NCBI RefSeq assembly: GCF_001027545.1
Contig: NZ_CP009498.1
Span: 1,426,001 to 1,490,000 of the forward strand
Direction: 5' to 3'
Length of the DNA: 64,000 nucleotides
Origin: Endomicrobium proavitum
GTDB taxonomy: Bacteria; Elusimicrobiota; Endomicrobiia; Endomicrobiales; Endomicrobiaceae
A program made the position numbers and the translations under genes. Under the pieces are notes generated by a model. That model made no database searches. It was not told the DNA's origin and saw only the letters and a program-made list of their open reading frames with translations. Below, one piece after another: positions 51,789 through 60,877 of this stretch (position 1 is its first letter; each line of letters begins with the position of its first letter).

Positions 51789-51914
51789 CAAAGTGAAAAG
51801 TGGGAAGTGAAAAGTTAAAATAACGACAATGGCAATTGCAAATAAATAAGCAGTTATTCCCTTTTTGCAAAAAGGGGTGCCGCAAAGGCGGCGGGATATT
51901 TTGTTGTTGCCGTT
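51789..51914. repeat. Purine-rich repeat plus palindromic element
   Basis: 51789-51826 matches mfd bases 11442-11479 at 33 of 38 positions. Next comes CCCTTTTTGCAAAAAGGG (51860-51877), a GCCGC-AAAG-GCGGC hairpin, and the right end at 51890-51914 shared with 2713-2736. This is the short form of the element at 2573-2736, without the nested block. Confidence 0.75.
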
Positions 51915-51956
51915 ACTCTGTCGCGTAATATCCAAGCAGCAAAAGGAGATTAGAAA

Positions 51957-52490
51957 ATGAAAATCCTTGCTATTGTCGGCGGAATATCTAAAAACTCCAT
52001 AAATAAAAAATTATTTGAACTTATTAAACCTCTTGCGCCGCAAGATTTTGAATTTTCAACTTTTGATATTGCAGGGCTGCCGTTTTTCTCTCAAGATTTA
52101 GAAGATAGTCTGCCGGAAACTGTTGCAAATTTCAGACAACAAATAATAAATTCAAATGCAGTTTTATTTATAACTCCGGAATACAACAGGCAAATTCCGG
52201 GCGTATTAAAAAATGCCATAGACTGGGCTTCACGCCCTACAGGCAAAGGCGCGTGGATGGGAAAATATGCGGCAATACTTGGCGCAAGCCCGGGCGCAAT
52301 AGGCGCTTTCGGCGCACAAATGCAGCTGAAACAATTATTATCTTTCCTAAACATGAAAGTTATGTGGCAGCCCGAAATATATTTTAATTTTTCGGCAAAT
52401 GTTAAAGACGGCGCTATGGAAGATTTATCAAAAAAATACTTTGAAAAATTCTTGTCGGCATTTAAAGCATTCATTGAAAAGAACGCCTAA
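51957..52490 (+). CDS. NADPH-dependent FMN reductase family protein
   Basis: 177-residue flavodoxin-fold reductase. FMN loop GGISKNSINKKLFELI, and ITPEYNRQIPGVLKNAIDWASRP, the family signature. Reduces FMN, quinones or azo compounds with NAD(P)H in the cytoplasm; the physiological acceptor is unknown. AAAGGAGA precedes the ATG. Confidence 0.92.
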   Translation: MKILAIVGGISKNSINKKLFELIKPLAPQDFEFSTFDIAGLPFFSQDLEDSLPETVANFRQQIINSNAVLFITPEYNRQIPGVLKNAIDWASRPTGKGAWMGKYAAILGASPGAIGAFGAQMQLKQLLSFLNMKVMWQPEIYFNFSANVKDGAMEDLSKKYFEKFLSAFKAFIEKNA

Positions 52491-52577
52491 ATTTTAGTAT
52501 AATCTTCCCGTTGTCATAAATTTGTCAACTTGAGCTTGTTTCAGCTTCTGTCTTTGTAGTTAATTTGCAATTGCCGT

Positions 52578-52603
52578 TGTCGTTATTTTAGCTTTTCACT
52601 TTG
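52578..52603 (-). repeat. Short form of the purine-rich repeat
   Basis: Read on the minus strand this is CAAAGTGAAAAG directly joined to CTAAAATAACGACA. It is the same repeat as 51789-51826 but without about 12-15 central bases. It lies just upstream of tRNA-Gln(CTG). Confidence 0.6.
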
Positions 52604-52614
52604 TAGTTTTAAGT

Positions 52615-52687
52615 TGCCCGATGGTGTAATTGGTAACACGCTTGCCTCTGGAGCAAGAGTCTCCTGGTTCGAGTCCAGGTCGGGCAG
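52615..52687 (+). tRNA. tRNA-Gln (anticodon CTG)
   Basis: 73 bases. Acceptor TGCCCGA/TCGGGCA, anticodon stem CTTGC/GCAAG around CTCTGGA (anticodon CTG), T-stem CCTGG/CCAGG with TTCGAGT loop, discriminator G. An AT-rich accessory patch starts directly downstream. Confidence 0.95.
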
Positions 52688-52890
52688 TATCATATATAAC
52701 TCCTAAAAACCTCAAAATCACAAATCTCATCTTAAAAATCTATTTCAGCTAAGGGCAATAAGAGAAAATAAAAGCTTTTAACGAAAATGTTTTAATAACA
52801 AAAATTACTTAATATACAAATTTAAACTTGATATTTTTTCTTAAAAAGTATATACTTAACACTGTCAATACACTCCCTTCTTTAAGGGTC
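52688..52890. other. AT-rich region downstream of tRNA-Gln, no gene seen
   Basis: About 200 bases with no reading frame of note. The sequence is much richer in A and T than the flanks. No direct repeat of the tRNA 3' end longer than seven bases was found, so an integrase-type att site is not supported. Confidence 0.4.
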
Positions 52891-52924
52891 GGGAAAGCCT
52901 AACGAAAGTTAGGCTTTCCCTCTT
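52891..52924 (+). terminator. Perfect hairpin with GAAA tetraloop before the NYN gene
   Basis: GGGAAAGCCTAAC, loop GAAA, GTTAGGCTTTCCC, then TCTTT. It ends 13 bases before the NYN start codon, so it could be a terminator of upstream transcription or a 5' regulatory hairpin. Confidence 0.65.
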
Positions 52925-52937
52925 TATGAGGAAAATC

Positions 52938-53612
52938 ATGGGTAATAGAATATTAGCTTTGATAGACGGGTTTAATTATTATCATAAATTGGATAATTAT
53001 CAAAAAAAATTCAAAAGTTCTACTAAGTGGATTAATTATCGTTCTCTTGTAGAATCATTTTTGAAAGAAAACGACGATAAAGTTAATGCAACAATAGTCT
53101 ATTTTTCTGCTTTGGCACATTTTCGCGGTACTGACTCTGTTCAAAGACATCAGACATTTATTTCTGCGTTGAGATTTCTAAATATTGAGGCAGTTCTTGG
53201 AAATTTTAAATATAAAGAGATTACCAAATGTAATCGTAATGAAAAATGCAATAATTGTACTAACCCACAAAACGGATGTTTGCAGAGACATGAAGAAAAA
53301 GAGTCTGATGTTAATATAGCAATTCGTTTAATAGAAGATACTATTCTTGATAAATATGATAAGTGTTTTTTGTTGTCTGGCGATAGCGATTTTGTTTCTG
53401 TTGTAAAAAGAGCAAAGGAATTACGAGCAGATAAGAAAATTATTATTGTTCCGCCTCCACCACCTACAAATAAATCTATAAAACCGTCAGAATATAGGGC
53501 GCAGTCTCTTGCAAAAGCAAGCCAAACAAATGCTTTATTGATAGATTTTCAAAAAATAATCTCTAATCAACTCCCAGACATATTTCATGGATTTATTAAT
53601 CCTTGGAAGTAA
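52938..53612 (+). CDS. NYN-domain (PIN-like) nuclease family protein
   Basis: 224 residues. NYN/LabA-type acidic residues: ALIDGFNYYHKL (Asp10), EKESDVNIAIRLIED, and LLSGDSDFVSVVKRAKEL. A cysteine cluster CNRNEKCNNCTNPQNGC (about residues 103-119) may bind zinc. Such proteins are predicted RNases. The ATG at 52938 is preferred over 52926 because GAGGA is correctly spaced. Codon usage is AT-rich, consistent with acquisition, and a RadC-like remnant follows. A defence or toxin role is possible but not shown. Confidence 0.82.
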   Translation: MGNRILALIDGFNYYHKLDNYQKKFKSSTKWINYRSLVESFLKENDDKVNATIVYFSALAHFRGTDSVQRHQTFISALRFLNIEAVLGNFKYKEITKCNRNEKCNNCTNPQNGCLQRHEEKESDVNIAIRLIEDTILDKYDKCFLLSGDSDFVSVVKRAKELRADKKIIIVPPPPPTNKSIKPSEYRAQSLAKASQTNALLIDFQKIISNQLPDIFHGFINPWK

Positions 53613-54066
53613 AATAAATTATATATAAATATCTTCCAATAGGTTACTACAAAACGACTTGGGAATTCCTTTTTTGAGGGGTACAATGCTTTAAATAAGT
53701 CCGTATTTTCTGAAAGAGAAGTATTCCTCTTGTATCTGCAATAACAATATGATCTAAAAAACTTGTATCTATTGCTTCTAATTCTGATTTTTCAACAGTT
53801 AAGTTTCTTTTGTGTAAAAATAAAAAAAAGACCTCGTTAAAGGGCTTAGGATTTTGATTTATCATTCGAGATTAGTTATTATGTTTCAATTGGTGGTTTT
53901 TCTACTTCTTCAAAAAATGTATCAAGCTGTTCTGTTAGATATGAAAACTCTAAAATAGCGTCGGTATCATTGAGTAGAACATCATCCAAACCCCGCAGTT
54001 TTTTTATGTCATCTTATCTTCTGAAACCGCTTAAAATCCTCTGTTGTTTACTTAATCAATAAAACA
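53613..54066 (-). pseudogene. Decayed RadC-like and unidentified gene fragments
   Basis: On the minus strand 53647-53865 encodes NQNPKPFNEVFF...FLDHIVIADTRGILLFQKI, which resembles the end of RadC/JAB proteins (HPSGNPxPS...LDHIIIG) with disrupted spacing and no zinc-binding HxH. A second minus-strand frame, 53879-54019, encodes DDIKKLRGLDDVLLNDTDAI...EKPPIET and looks like a C-terminal fragment of another gene. Neither has a start with a ribosome-binding site. The region is gene debris. Confidence 0.6.
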
Positions 54067-54081
54067 TTGCAGGAGTATTTC

Positions 54082-54939
54082 ATGCTTAAAAAATTAATGC
54101 TGTTTGTGTGTTTTTTAATTTTTGTTGCTACGTCTTTTGCGGCGAAAGTTGAAACAGTAAATATTAAAAGTCAGGCTATGAATAAAGAAATTCCTACGCT
54201 TGTAATTTCTCACGAGCATTTGACGGAAGTCGGCAGTCCGGTAATTTATCTTTTGCACGGATATGCGGGAAATGAAAAATCTTGGTCAATTATTCAGCCT
54301 AAACTGCAAAGTATTGCAGACCGTTACAATTTAATTTTTGTATGTCCTTACGGAGAAAATAATTGGTATTTGGACAGTCCAATTGATAAATCTATAAGGT
54401 ATGAAACTTTTATTTCAAGCGAGCTTGTAAAATATATAGACGCTCATTATGCGACGGGCGAAAACAAATCAGCGCGAGCCATAACGGGGTTTAGCATGGG
54501 CGGTTACGGAGCAATAAGAACTGCAATTTTACATCCTGAAATTTTTGGCGCCGCCGGCAGCGCAAGCGGAGCGTTTGAACTTATTAACCTTCCGTCAATT
54601 CCCATAGACACAAGCCCTCGCAAAGATTTTAATATCAGTTCTGTTTTAGGAAAAGATAAAAAACTTTGGAAACAGTATTCGCTGTTTAATACAATTAGCA
54701 AAACGCAAAAAATATTTCCGGCTATTATTATAGACTGCGGATATAACGACACTTTAGTTTTTAACACAAACAACAAATTTCACAAGAAACTTTTAGAAAA
54801 TAACATAGCGCACGACTATATTGTTCGCCCGGGCGGACACGATATTACCTATTGGCAAAATGCAATAGAGTATCAAATATTATTTTTTATAAATTATTTC
54901 GCGGAGAATTATTATAATTCCGGTAAGTTAAAAATATAA
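54082..54939 (+). CDS. Secreted esterase (PF00756-type alpha/beta hydrolase)
   Basis: 285 residues. Signal peptide (MLKKLMLFVCFLIFVATSFAA), oxyanion segment VIYLLHGYAGNEKSW, nucleophile GFSMGGYGA and a late GGHDITYW with the catalytic His; an Asp in DCGYNDTL completes the triad. The family includes feruloyl esterases, S-formylglutathione hydrolase and mycolyltransferases; a secreted carbohydrate-ester hydrolase is likely. AGGAG precedes ATG 54082. A terminator follows. Confidence 0.88.
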   Translation: MLKKLMLFVCFLIFVATSFAAKVETVNIKSQAMNKEIPTLVISHEHLTEVGSPVIYLLHGYAGNEKSWSIIQPKLQSIADRYNLIFVCPYGENNWYLDSPIDKSIRYETFISSELVKYIDAHYATGENKSARAITGFSMGGYGAIRTAILHPEIFGAAGSASGAFELINLPSIPIDTSPRKDFNISSVLGKDKKLWKQYSLFNTISKTQKIFPAIIIDCGYNDTLVFNTNNKFHKKLLENNIAHDYIVRPGGHDITYWQNAIEYQILFFINYFAENYYNSGKLKI

Positions 54940-54966
54940 ATAAGTTCGTATAAAAATATTAAACAG

Positions 54967-55002
54967 AGCGGTTGCGCAAAAATTCGCGCAACTGCTTTTT
55001 TT
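54967..55002 (+). terminator. Rho-independent terminator after the esterase
   Basis: An 11-bp stem AGCGGTTGCGC / GCGCAACTGCT (one G-T pair) with an 8-base loop is followed by seven T. Confidence 0.85.
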
Positions 55003-55061
55003 AATGCTATAATTTTGGCTGAAAAAACGTTATTAATTATCATACACGAAGAGGTGTTGCC

Positions 55062-57239
55062 ATGAAAAAATTCTTAAAAAAATTGTTTAAAGCTCTGGCT
55101 GTTTTAGCCGGTATTTTTGTTGTTTTGGCTGTTATCGCTATAATTGTTTTAAAGTGTGTTTTTACGGATGAAAAAATAAAAGGTTATGTGGATAAAGCCG
55201 CTAAAGAGTATATCGGCAGAGAAGTTAAATATGAAAATCTCTCGTTTAATTTTATAGGCGTTACGCTAAAAAACTTTGCAATAAGCGAAAATCCTGATTT
55301 TTCAAAGGGCACGTTCGGCAAGGTTGATAAGTTTATAATAAAAGTTCGCCTTAAACCTCTTTTGAAAAAAGAAATACGCGTAAAAGTTATAGGCGTTGAC
55401 GGGCTTGATATAACCGTAATTAAAGATAAAAACAATAAATATAACTTTGACGATATTTTGGAAAAGTTTAATTCGTCCGTTGACGATAAAAAATCAAAAG
55501 ACGCAAAAACTGCCGGCGATAAAGAAGGTTTTATAGATTTAAAAAATATTTCTTTAGGCAGATTTTATATTAAGAATTCAAATATAACTTTTATAAATTT
55601 GGGCGCGGCAACTTCTTTTGCAATTAGAAATTTAAATGCGGACGCAAAAAACTTTAATTTTGTTAAAGCGTTTAACTGCGAAACGGATTTTATTTTTGAT
55701 TATCAAAATTCCAAACAAAAACAATCCGTTAATATTCCGCTTTCTTTTTCGGCAAATATAAACTTGCGCGAGATGGATATGCAAAAAACGAGCGTTGAAG
55801 TTTTACGTCTTAAAACAAATATTGAAGATATGGTTATAACCGGCAAAACTATGATTAAAAACTTTAAAGCGCCGGAAATTGCCGTTAACGCACAGGTTAC
55901 TTCTTTAACAAACAATTCTTTTAAACAATTTGCAAAAGATTTGCCGAAGTTTTCCGTAGGTAAAATAGATTTAAACTCAAAAATAAATGTGGACTTGGAA
56001 AAAAGCGCGGCAAATATTTTAAGCGCTCAATTGTCTGCAGACAGTTCTAAAATTTCCGCAGCCGGCAATATAAGTTGGAAAAAAGATTTAGATTATAAAA
56101 TTTCCGCAAATCTTGATTTTACTTTGGATTCCCTAATAAAAATTATTCCGGGCATTGTAAAAGAATATGAGCCGCAGGGGAAAATAAAAGCCGATGCCGT
56201 TATAACGCCAACGCTTATAACCGCCAACGCAAAAGCGGAAAACGTTGCGTTTAAATTTAAGCCTATGTTTACAGTGGAAGCTGTCAACGCAAACGTTGCC
56301 GTAAAATCTGCGGACGATATAAAGCTTTCTGCCCTTAGCGGATATTTAAACGGTAAATACTTTAAAGGCATGGCGGGATATTCCAAAACAAAAACGGCTT
56401 TAAATGTAAATATAGATTTTGAAATGGAATCGCTTATTTTAGACGGATATCCGAAAAGCTCGGAAAGCAAATCCGCAAAAAATTCAGGCGGAACGGGCGC
56501 TGCTTCAAAAAGCGCAAGTTTGCCTCTTAACTTAACCGCAAAACTTAAAGCCGGCGAAATAAAAATTCCATATTTTTACGCGCAGAAAGGCGCAACTTTT
56601 AACGCAAACCTTACGGGCATTACCGACAAGCTTGATAAGGTTAACGGCGATGTAACTTTCAATGTTTCTAACGGAGAAATTGAAGATATAGATAAACTTA
56701 CGGCTTCCAACAAAATTGCAAAAATGTTGTTTACATCTCTTGCCGTGGTAGAAAAAGCCGCGAGAATTTTAAAAATAGACGGAATGCAAAAACAGGAAGG
56801 CAACTCTCTACAATACGATTCGTTCTTCGGGGATTTTAATTTTGTTAAAGGAAAAATGACCATAAAAACAATGAACTTTTTGTCCGCGCTTGTATCAATG
56901 AAAGTTACAGGTGCCACGGATTTTAACACCGAAAAACTTGATATGAAAGCTAACGTATATCCCGGCGCAAACAAGCCGGTAATTATAAAAATCGGCGGAA
57001 CGCTACCTAACCCCAAAAGCAGTTTGGACATAGCCTCAAGCGCGGTTGCAATTTTCGGGAAAGATTCAACTTTGGGCAAAATAGGCGCGCTGCTTGGCGG
57101 AAAAAGCGACGAGGTTGAAGTTCCCGAGCAAGGCGCGGCTTTAAGAGACTCCGGCAGCGGACAGCAAACAGGTCAAACAAATTCAAATTCCCAAGACAAA
57201 TCCATCGGCGGACTGCTTCAAGGTATTTTTAATAAATAA
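55062..57239 (+). CDS. AsmA-family envelope protein
   Basis: 725 residues. One N-terminal membrane anchor (about 10-35), an AsmA N-terminal domain (KEYIGREVKYENLSFNFIGVTLKNFAISENPDF), long beta-rich repeats, and the AsmA C-terminal region (about 480-680: DVTFNVSNGEIEDIDKL...ILKIDGMQKQEGNSLQYDSFFGDFNFVKGKM). The C-terminal 40 residues are Gln/Ser-rich. AsmA-like proteins bridge the periplasm and are thought to move phospholipids to the outer membrane. GAGG precedes the ATG. Confidence 0.88.
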   Translation: MKKFLKKLFKALAVLAGIFVVLAVIAIIVLKCVFTDEKIKGYVDKAAKEYIGREVKYENLSFNFIGVTLKNFAISENPDFSKGTFGKVDKFIIKVRLKPLLKKEIRVKVIGVDGLDITVIKDKNNKYNFDDILEKFNSSVDDKKSKDAKTAGDKEGFIDLKNISLGRFYIKNSNITFINLGAATSFAIRNLNADAKNFNFVKAFNCETDFIFDYQNSKQKQSVNIPLSFSANINLREMDMQKTSVEVLRLKTNIEDMVITGKTMIKNFKAPEIAVNAQVTSLTNNSFKQFAKDLPKFSVGKIDLNSKINVDLEKSAANILSAQLSADSSKISAAGNISWKKDLDYKISANLDFTLDSLIKIIPGIVKEYEPQGKIKADAVITPTLITANAKAENVAFKFKPMFTVEAVNANVAVKSADDIKLSALSGYLNGKYFKGMAGYSKTKTALNVNIDFEMESLILDGYPKSSESKSAKNSGGTGAASKSASLPLNLTAKLKAGEIKIPYFYAQKGATFNANLTGITDKLDKVNGDVTFNVSNGEIEDIDKLTASNKIAKMLFTSLAVVEKAARILKIDGMQKQEGNSLQYDSFFGDFNFVKGKMTIKTMNFLSALVSMKVTGATDFNTEKLDMKANVYPGANKPVIIKIGGTLPNPKSSLDIASSAVAIFGKDSTLGKIGALLGGKSDEVEVPEQGAALRDSGSGQQTGQTNSNSQDKSIGGLLQGIFNK

Positions 57240-57315
57240 AGAGAGGGGTTTTAGTTGTTAATTTTTTTACTCCGGACAAGAAGTTTATACGTTTTACAAT
57301 GCTTTTTTGTTGTCT

Positions 57316-57399
57316 TGAACTTCAGATAAATTGTATAATATCTTTGTGTTTTTTCATTCAGCGTTAAATTTATACAGAAAATACATGTTGCAATATGTA
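57316..57399 (+). promoter_or_regulatory. Probable promoter and inverted repeat ahead of the glycan operon
   Basis: TTGTCT with an 18-base spacer to TATAAT (57334-57339), then a leader of about 75 bases. The leader contains an 18-base near-perfect inverted repeat, TACATGTTGCAATATGTA (57382-57399), just before the GGAGG of the first gene. It could be an operator or a structure that limits translation. Confidence 0.45.
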
Positions 57400-57422
57400 A
57401 GTTAGCCACGGAGGAATTTGTT

Positions 57423-58223
57423 TTGCATACAACAATAAAACCGTTTGTAATCTGCTCTAAAAACCCGCAACGCAGAGCGCACATGACAGCCGAATTAAAT
57501 AGATATAATTTGAACGGAATATTTTTTGATGGTATTTATGTAAACGACCAACAACTTAAAACTGATGTTAAAGACTACCCTGTAAATGGTTTAAGCAAAG
57601 GTGAAATAGGGTGTTCATTAAGCCATATAGAAATTTATAAAACTATGGTCAAGGAGAAAATACCCTTGGCTCTAATTATGGAAGATGACATTAAATTTAA
57701 AGAAAATATTGTTTCGGTTTTAAAAGATATTGAAGAGTTTGACGAAAAAACAGATAAGCCTTTTGTGTATTTATTGACGCCATATAAAGCATATGTAGAG
57801 AATAGAAAAATTCAGTTAAAAAATGTCGCTCTTTACGAGATTTACAGAGCCGATTTTGCATATGGTTATGTTGTTAATTTAAAAGCCGCACAGCGTCTTG
57901 CCGATTATTTGTATCCTGTTAGATTTACTCCGGATGATTGGAGATATTTTAAGTTTGCCGCAAAAATTAATGTTTACACGGCAATTCCGGAAATTATAAC
58001 TTCTGCAAATTTCAAAAGCGAAGTAGGCGATGACTGTAGAATTGCATTAACGGATAAAAAGGGCAAATATCACCCAAAACTTATGCTGCAAGATTTATCT
58101 GCGCTTATGAGAATATTTTCTTTTAAATTTTTTGTCAGACCGTTTTTGAAAGTAAAATCTAAAACTAATCAGGATAATTTTTTTGAAAAAATGAAAAGAA
58201 GCATTAAAAAAAGATTGCATTAG
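57423..58223 (+). CDS. Glycosyltransferase family 25
   Basis: 266 residues, TTG start with GGAGG eight bases upstream (57410-57414). Family features: FVICSKNPQRRAHMTAELNR, LSKGEIGCSLSHIEIYKTMVKE, LALIMEDDIKF (DxD-like motif) and FAYGYVVNLKAAQRL. GT25 enzymes transfer galactose or glucose in lipopolysaccharide and capsule synthesis. It is the first gene of a compact surface-glycan operon. Confidence 0.88.
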   Translation: MHTTIKPFVICSKNPQRRAHMTAELNRYNLNGIFFDGIYVNDQQLKTDVKDYPVNGLSKGEIGCSLSHIEIYKTMVKEKIPLALIMEDDIKFKENIVSVLKDIEEFDEKTDKPFVYLLTPYKAYVENRKIQLKNVALYEIYRADFAYGYVVNLKAAQRLADYLYPVRFTPDDWRYFKFAAKINVYTAIPEIITSANFKSEVGDDCRIALTDKKGKYHPKLMLQDLSALMRIFSFKFFVRPFLKVKSKTNQDNFFEKMKRSIKKRLH

Positions 58224-58253
58224 GTTTTGTCATTCTAACATAAAGGGAATATT

Positions 58254-59168
58254 TTGAAGCGCATACTTTTTTTTGTTCATTACAATAAATACAATAAAAT
58301 AGCCGCGCATGTTTTGCAAACATTACAATCTATAAAACATCTGTATGATCGCGTTGTATTCGTTTCAAACAGTCCTGTTTCCCATGAGTATAAAAATAAA
58401 CTTGACGGGCTGCAGGATAAAATAATTTTGCGTGAAAATAAAGGTTTTGATTTCGGGGCATGGAAAGATGCTTTGTTGAGTGAAAACGCTCAAGAACTTT
58501 TTAGTTACGACAATATTACTTTGATGAATGATACCGGTTTTGGTCCGCTTTTCCCTATTGACGGTTTATATAAAGCTGCCGAAGAAAGCGGTGTTGATTT
58601 TTGGGGTTTAACTTTACAGCAAGAGGGTTTAGTGGATATACCGTTATTAAATTTAAGGGAAAAATATCCGGCGCATATTCAAAGTTATTTCATGAGTTTT
58701 AATAAAAATGTTGTGTCTTCCGATGCATTTGTTAATTTTTGGAAGAATGTTCAATACGAAACACGCGTAGAAAATGTAATTTTGAAATATGAAACACAGC
58801 TAACGCATATTTTGGCAGATGCGGGGTTTAAATATGTTGCTATGTTTAATTCCGTAAGCATGTACGAAACGGGCATAACAACGCTTGTGAAACTTGGAGT
58901 TCCGTTTATTAAGGTTAAAGAGTTTAAATCTTGCGGTAATGTCAGAGCGGTAAAAAAATATACAAAGTATCCCGTTTCTCTGATTTGCGATTATTTTTCT
59001 CAAGCATATCCGGTTTTTGCCGCCTTTTTTTTTAGAGATAAGCCGTATTTGTTATTTGCATTTAAAAGAATATCAAAATTTGCGTATCATAAATATGTAA
59101 ACAGAAAAGGCAAATTAAAAATAAAGATTTTAAAAATTCCGGTATATTCAAAAAATATTAAACAATAA
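58254..59168 (+). CDS. RgpF-like rhamnan synthesis protein
   Basis: 304 residues, TTG start (AAAGGGAATA upstream). LFFVHYNKYNKIAAHVLQTL, RENKGFDFGAWKDAL, ITLMNDTGFGPLFPI and FWGLTLQ are typical of the rhamnan synthesis F family, which extends or modifies polysaccharide side chains. It lacks a membrane segment and probably acts on the cytoplasmic face. Confidence 0.85.
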   Translation: MKRILFFVHYNKYNKIAAHVLQTLQSIKHLYDRVVFVSNSPVSHEYKNKLDGLQDKIILRENKGFDFGAWKDALLSENAQELFSYDNITLMNDTGFGPLFPIDGLYKAAEESGVDFWGLTLQQEGLVDIPLLNLREKYPAHIQSYFMSFNKNVVSSDAFVNFWKNVQYETRVENVILKYETQLTHILADAGFKYVAMFNSVSMYETGITTLVKLGVPFIKVKEFKSCGNVRAVKKYTKYPVSLICDYFSQAYPVFAAFFFRDKPYLLFAFKRISKFAYHKYVNRKGKLKIKILKIPVYSKNIKQ

Positions 59169-59185
59169 ATAAAAAGGTTAAAAAC

Positions 59186-59581
59186 ATGAACTATAAAATT
59201 ATAAACATGAAAGTTTTTGGCGATGAAAGAGGAAAACTGGTTTCTTTGGAATCTAAAAAAAATATCCCCTTTGACATAAAACGCGTATATTATATTTTTG
59301 ACACGTTACCGCAAGAAGAGCGCGGTAAGCATGCGCATAAAAACTTGGAACAAATTATTGTGGCAATGGACGGTTCGTGTAAATTTGTTTTAGACGACGG
59401 CAAAGAAAAAAAAGAAATCTGGCTTAACCGTCCGGATGTAGGGCTTTACATAGGAAAAAATATGTGGAGAGAAATGAATCATTTTTCTTACGGGTGTAAG
59501 CTTATGGTGCTTGCAAGCGAGTATTATGATGAAAAAGAATATATTAGAAATTACGACGAGTTTTTGCGGAGTTTAAAATGA
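59186..59581 (+). CDS. fdtA: dTDP-6-deoxy-hex-4-ulose 3,4-ketoisomerase (FdtA-like)
   Basis: 131-residue cupin. [45 protein letters not shown] (metal/active-site His residues) and the [18 protein letters not shown] ending are characteristic of FdtA/QdtA. It isomerises dTDP-4-keto-6-deoxyglucose toward 3-amino sugars. It overlaps the acetyltransferase gene by four bases. The aminotransferase partner FdtB is not in the window. Confidence 0.9.
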   Translation: MNYKIINMKVFGDERGKLVSLESKKNIPFDIKRVYYIFDTLPQEERGKHAHKNLEQIIVAMDGSCKFVLDDGKEKKEIWLNRPDVGLYIGKNMWREMNHFSYGCKLMVLASEYYDEKEYIRNYDEFLRSLK

Positions 59582-60030
59582 TTCATCCTTTATCCGACGT
59601 CCAAAGTAAAAACATAGGCGAGAATACAAAAGTATGGCAGTTTTGCGTTGTTTTGCCAAACGCTAAAATAGGGAAAAACTGCAATATTTGCTCGCATGTG
59701 TTTATAGAGAACGATGTTGTAGTCGGCGATAATGTTACGGTTAAATGCGGCGTGCAGCTATGGGACGGCGTCATAATAGAAGATAATGTTTTTATAGGTC
59801 CCAACGTTGCTTTTACAAATGATAAATATCCGAAATCAGGGAATAAAAATTTTAAACTTGAAAAAACTATTGTTAAAAAAGGCGCGTCAATAGGAGCTAA
59901 CGCCACAATACTGCCCGGCATCACAATAGGCGAAAACGCTGTTGTCGGCGCGGGTTCCGTTGTAACAAAGAGCGTATTGCCGAATTTAACCGTAGTAGGT
60001 AATCCCGCAAAACCCGGAGATAATGTTTAA
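59578..60030 (+). CDS. Hexapeptide-repeat N-acetyltransferase (FdtC/WbbJ-like)
   Basis: 150 residues forming a left-handed beta-helix: many [IV]GxN-type hexapeptides from residue 12 to 145, with the cofactor-side [34 protein letters not shown]. Next to FdtA it is best read as the dTDP-3-amino-sugar N-acetyltransferase. Overlaps FdtA (ATGA) and the next gene (TAATG). Confidence 0.87.
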   Translation: MIHPLSDVQSKNIGENTKVWQFCVVLPNAKIGKNCNICSHVFIENDVVVGDNVTVKCGVQLWDGVIIEDNVFIGPNVAFTNDKYPKSGNKNFKLEKTIVKKGASIGANATILPGITIGENAVVGAGSVVTKSVLPNLTVVGNPAKPGDNV

Positions 60031-60875
60031 TGAAAATAATTGTTACGGGCGCAAACGGATATATAGGCAGTCACGTTGTGCAAGCGCTGCTTGCCAATAA
60101 GGAATACGAAGTTACGGCTGTAGATATTGATAATTCAAATATAGATGCAAATGCAAAATTTATCAATATAGATATTTTAAAAAACGCCGCGGCTTCAGAT
60201 TTATACCAAACGCTGGGTTTGCCGGAAGCGGTTATTCACATGGCGTGGCGCGACGGCTTCAATCATGCTTCTTTAAACCATATACAAGATTTGTTTTCAC
60301 ATTATGGTTTTTTAAAGAATATGATAGACAGCGGTTGCAAAAATATATCTGTTATGGGAAGTATGCATGAGGTTGGCTATCATGAAGGCGTTGTTGATGA
60401 AAATACGCCATGTAATCCTTTGTCATTATACGGCGTAGCGAAAAATGCACTCCGTCAGATGATATTTATCTGCCCCCCCCCCTTACATAAAGATATTTCT
60501 TTAAAATGGTTTAGAGGTTTTTACGTTTGCGGAGATGATTGGCGAAACAAATCCGTTTTTTCTAAAATTTTACAGATGGAGAAAGAAGGTAAAACGTCAT
60601 TCCCTTTTACAGACGGAAAAAACAAATACGATTTTATAGATATCAAAACTTTGGCATTATATATTGCAAAAGCATCCGTTCAAAAAACAATTGATGGAAT
60701 TATTAATGTGTGTTCCGGTAAAGCGGTTTCTTTAAAAGATAAAGTTGAAGAGTTTTTATTTGTAAATAAACTCAAAATACGTCCGGAGTTTGGAGTTTTT
60801 CCGGGCAGAAAATATGATTCTCCGATAATATACGGAGATAATTCAAAAATATTGAAGATTATGGAAACTATTTGA
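60030..60875 (+). CDS. NAD-dependent sugar epimerase/dehydratase with a C10 tract
   Basis: 281-residue extended SDR. NAD loop VTGANGYIGSHVV, the Ser/Tyr region VMGSMHEVGYH and LYGVAKNALRQ with the YxxxK motif, and WFRGFYVCGDD. A run of ten C (60473-60482) encodes CPPPL after FIC; the frame stays open, but gain or loss of one base would truncate the protein near its middle. Likely acts on a nucleotide-linked sugar in the glycan pathway. Confidence 0.85.
   Translation: MKIIVTGANGYIGSHVVQALLANKEYEVTAVDIDNSNIDANAKFINIDILKNAAASDLYQTLGLPEAVIHMAWRDGFNHASLNHIQDLFSHYGFLKNMIDSGCKNISVMGSMHEVGYHEGVVDENTPCNPLSLYGVAKNALRQMIFICPPPLHKDISLKWFRGFYVCGDDWRNKSVFSKILQMEKEGKTSFPFTDGKNKYDFIDIKTLALYIAKASVQKTIDGIINVCSGKAVSLKDKVEEFLFVNKLKIRPEFGVFPGRKYDSPIIYGDNSKILKIMETI
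60473..60482 (+). repeat. C10 homopolymer inside the epimerase gene
   Basis: Ten consecutive C, in frame as written. One of three G/C tracts of ten or more in the window. Confidence 0.9.
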
Positions 60876-60877
60876 AA

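Noticed and set aside
52615-54066. Integrative element inserted at tRNA-Gln(CTG)
   Set aside because: No integrase gene and no repeat of the tRNA 3' end longer than about seven bases was found downstream.
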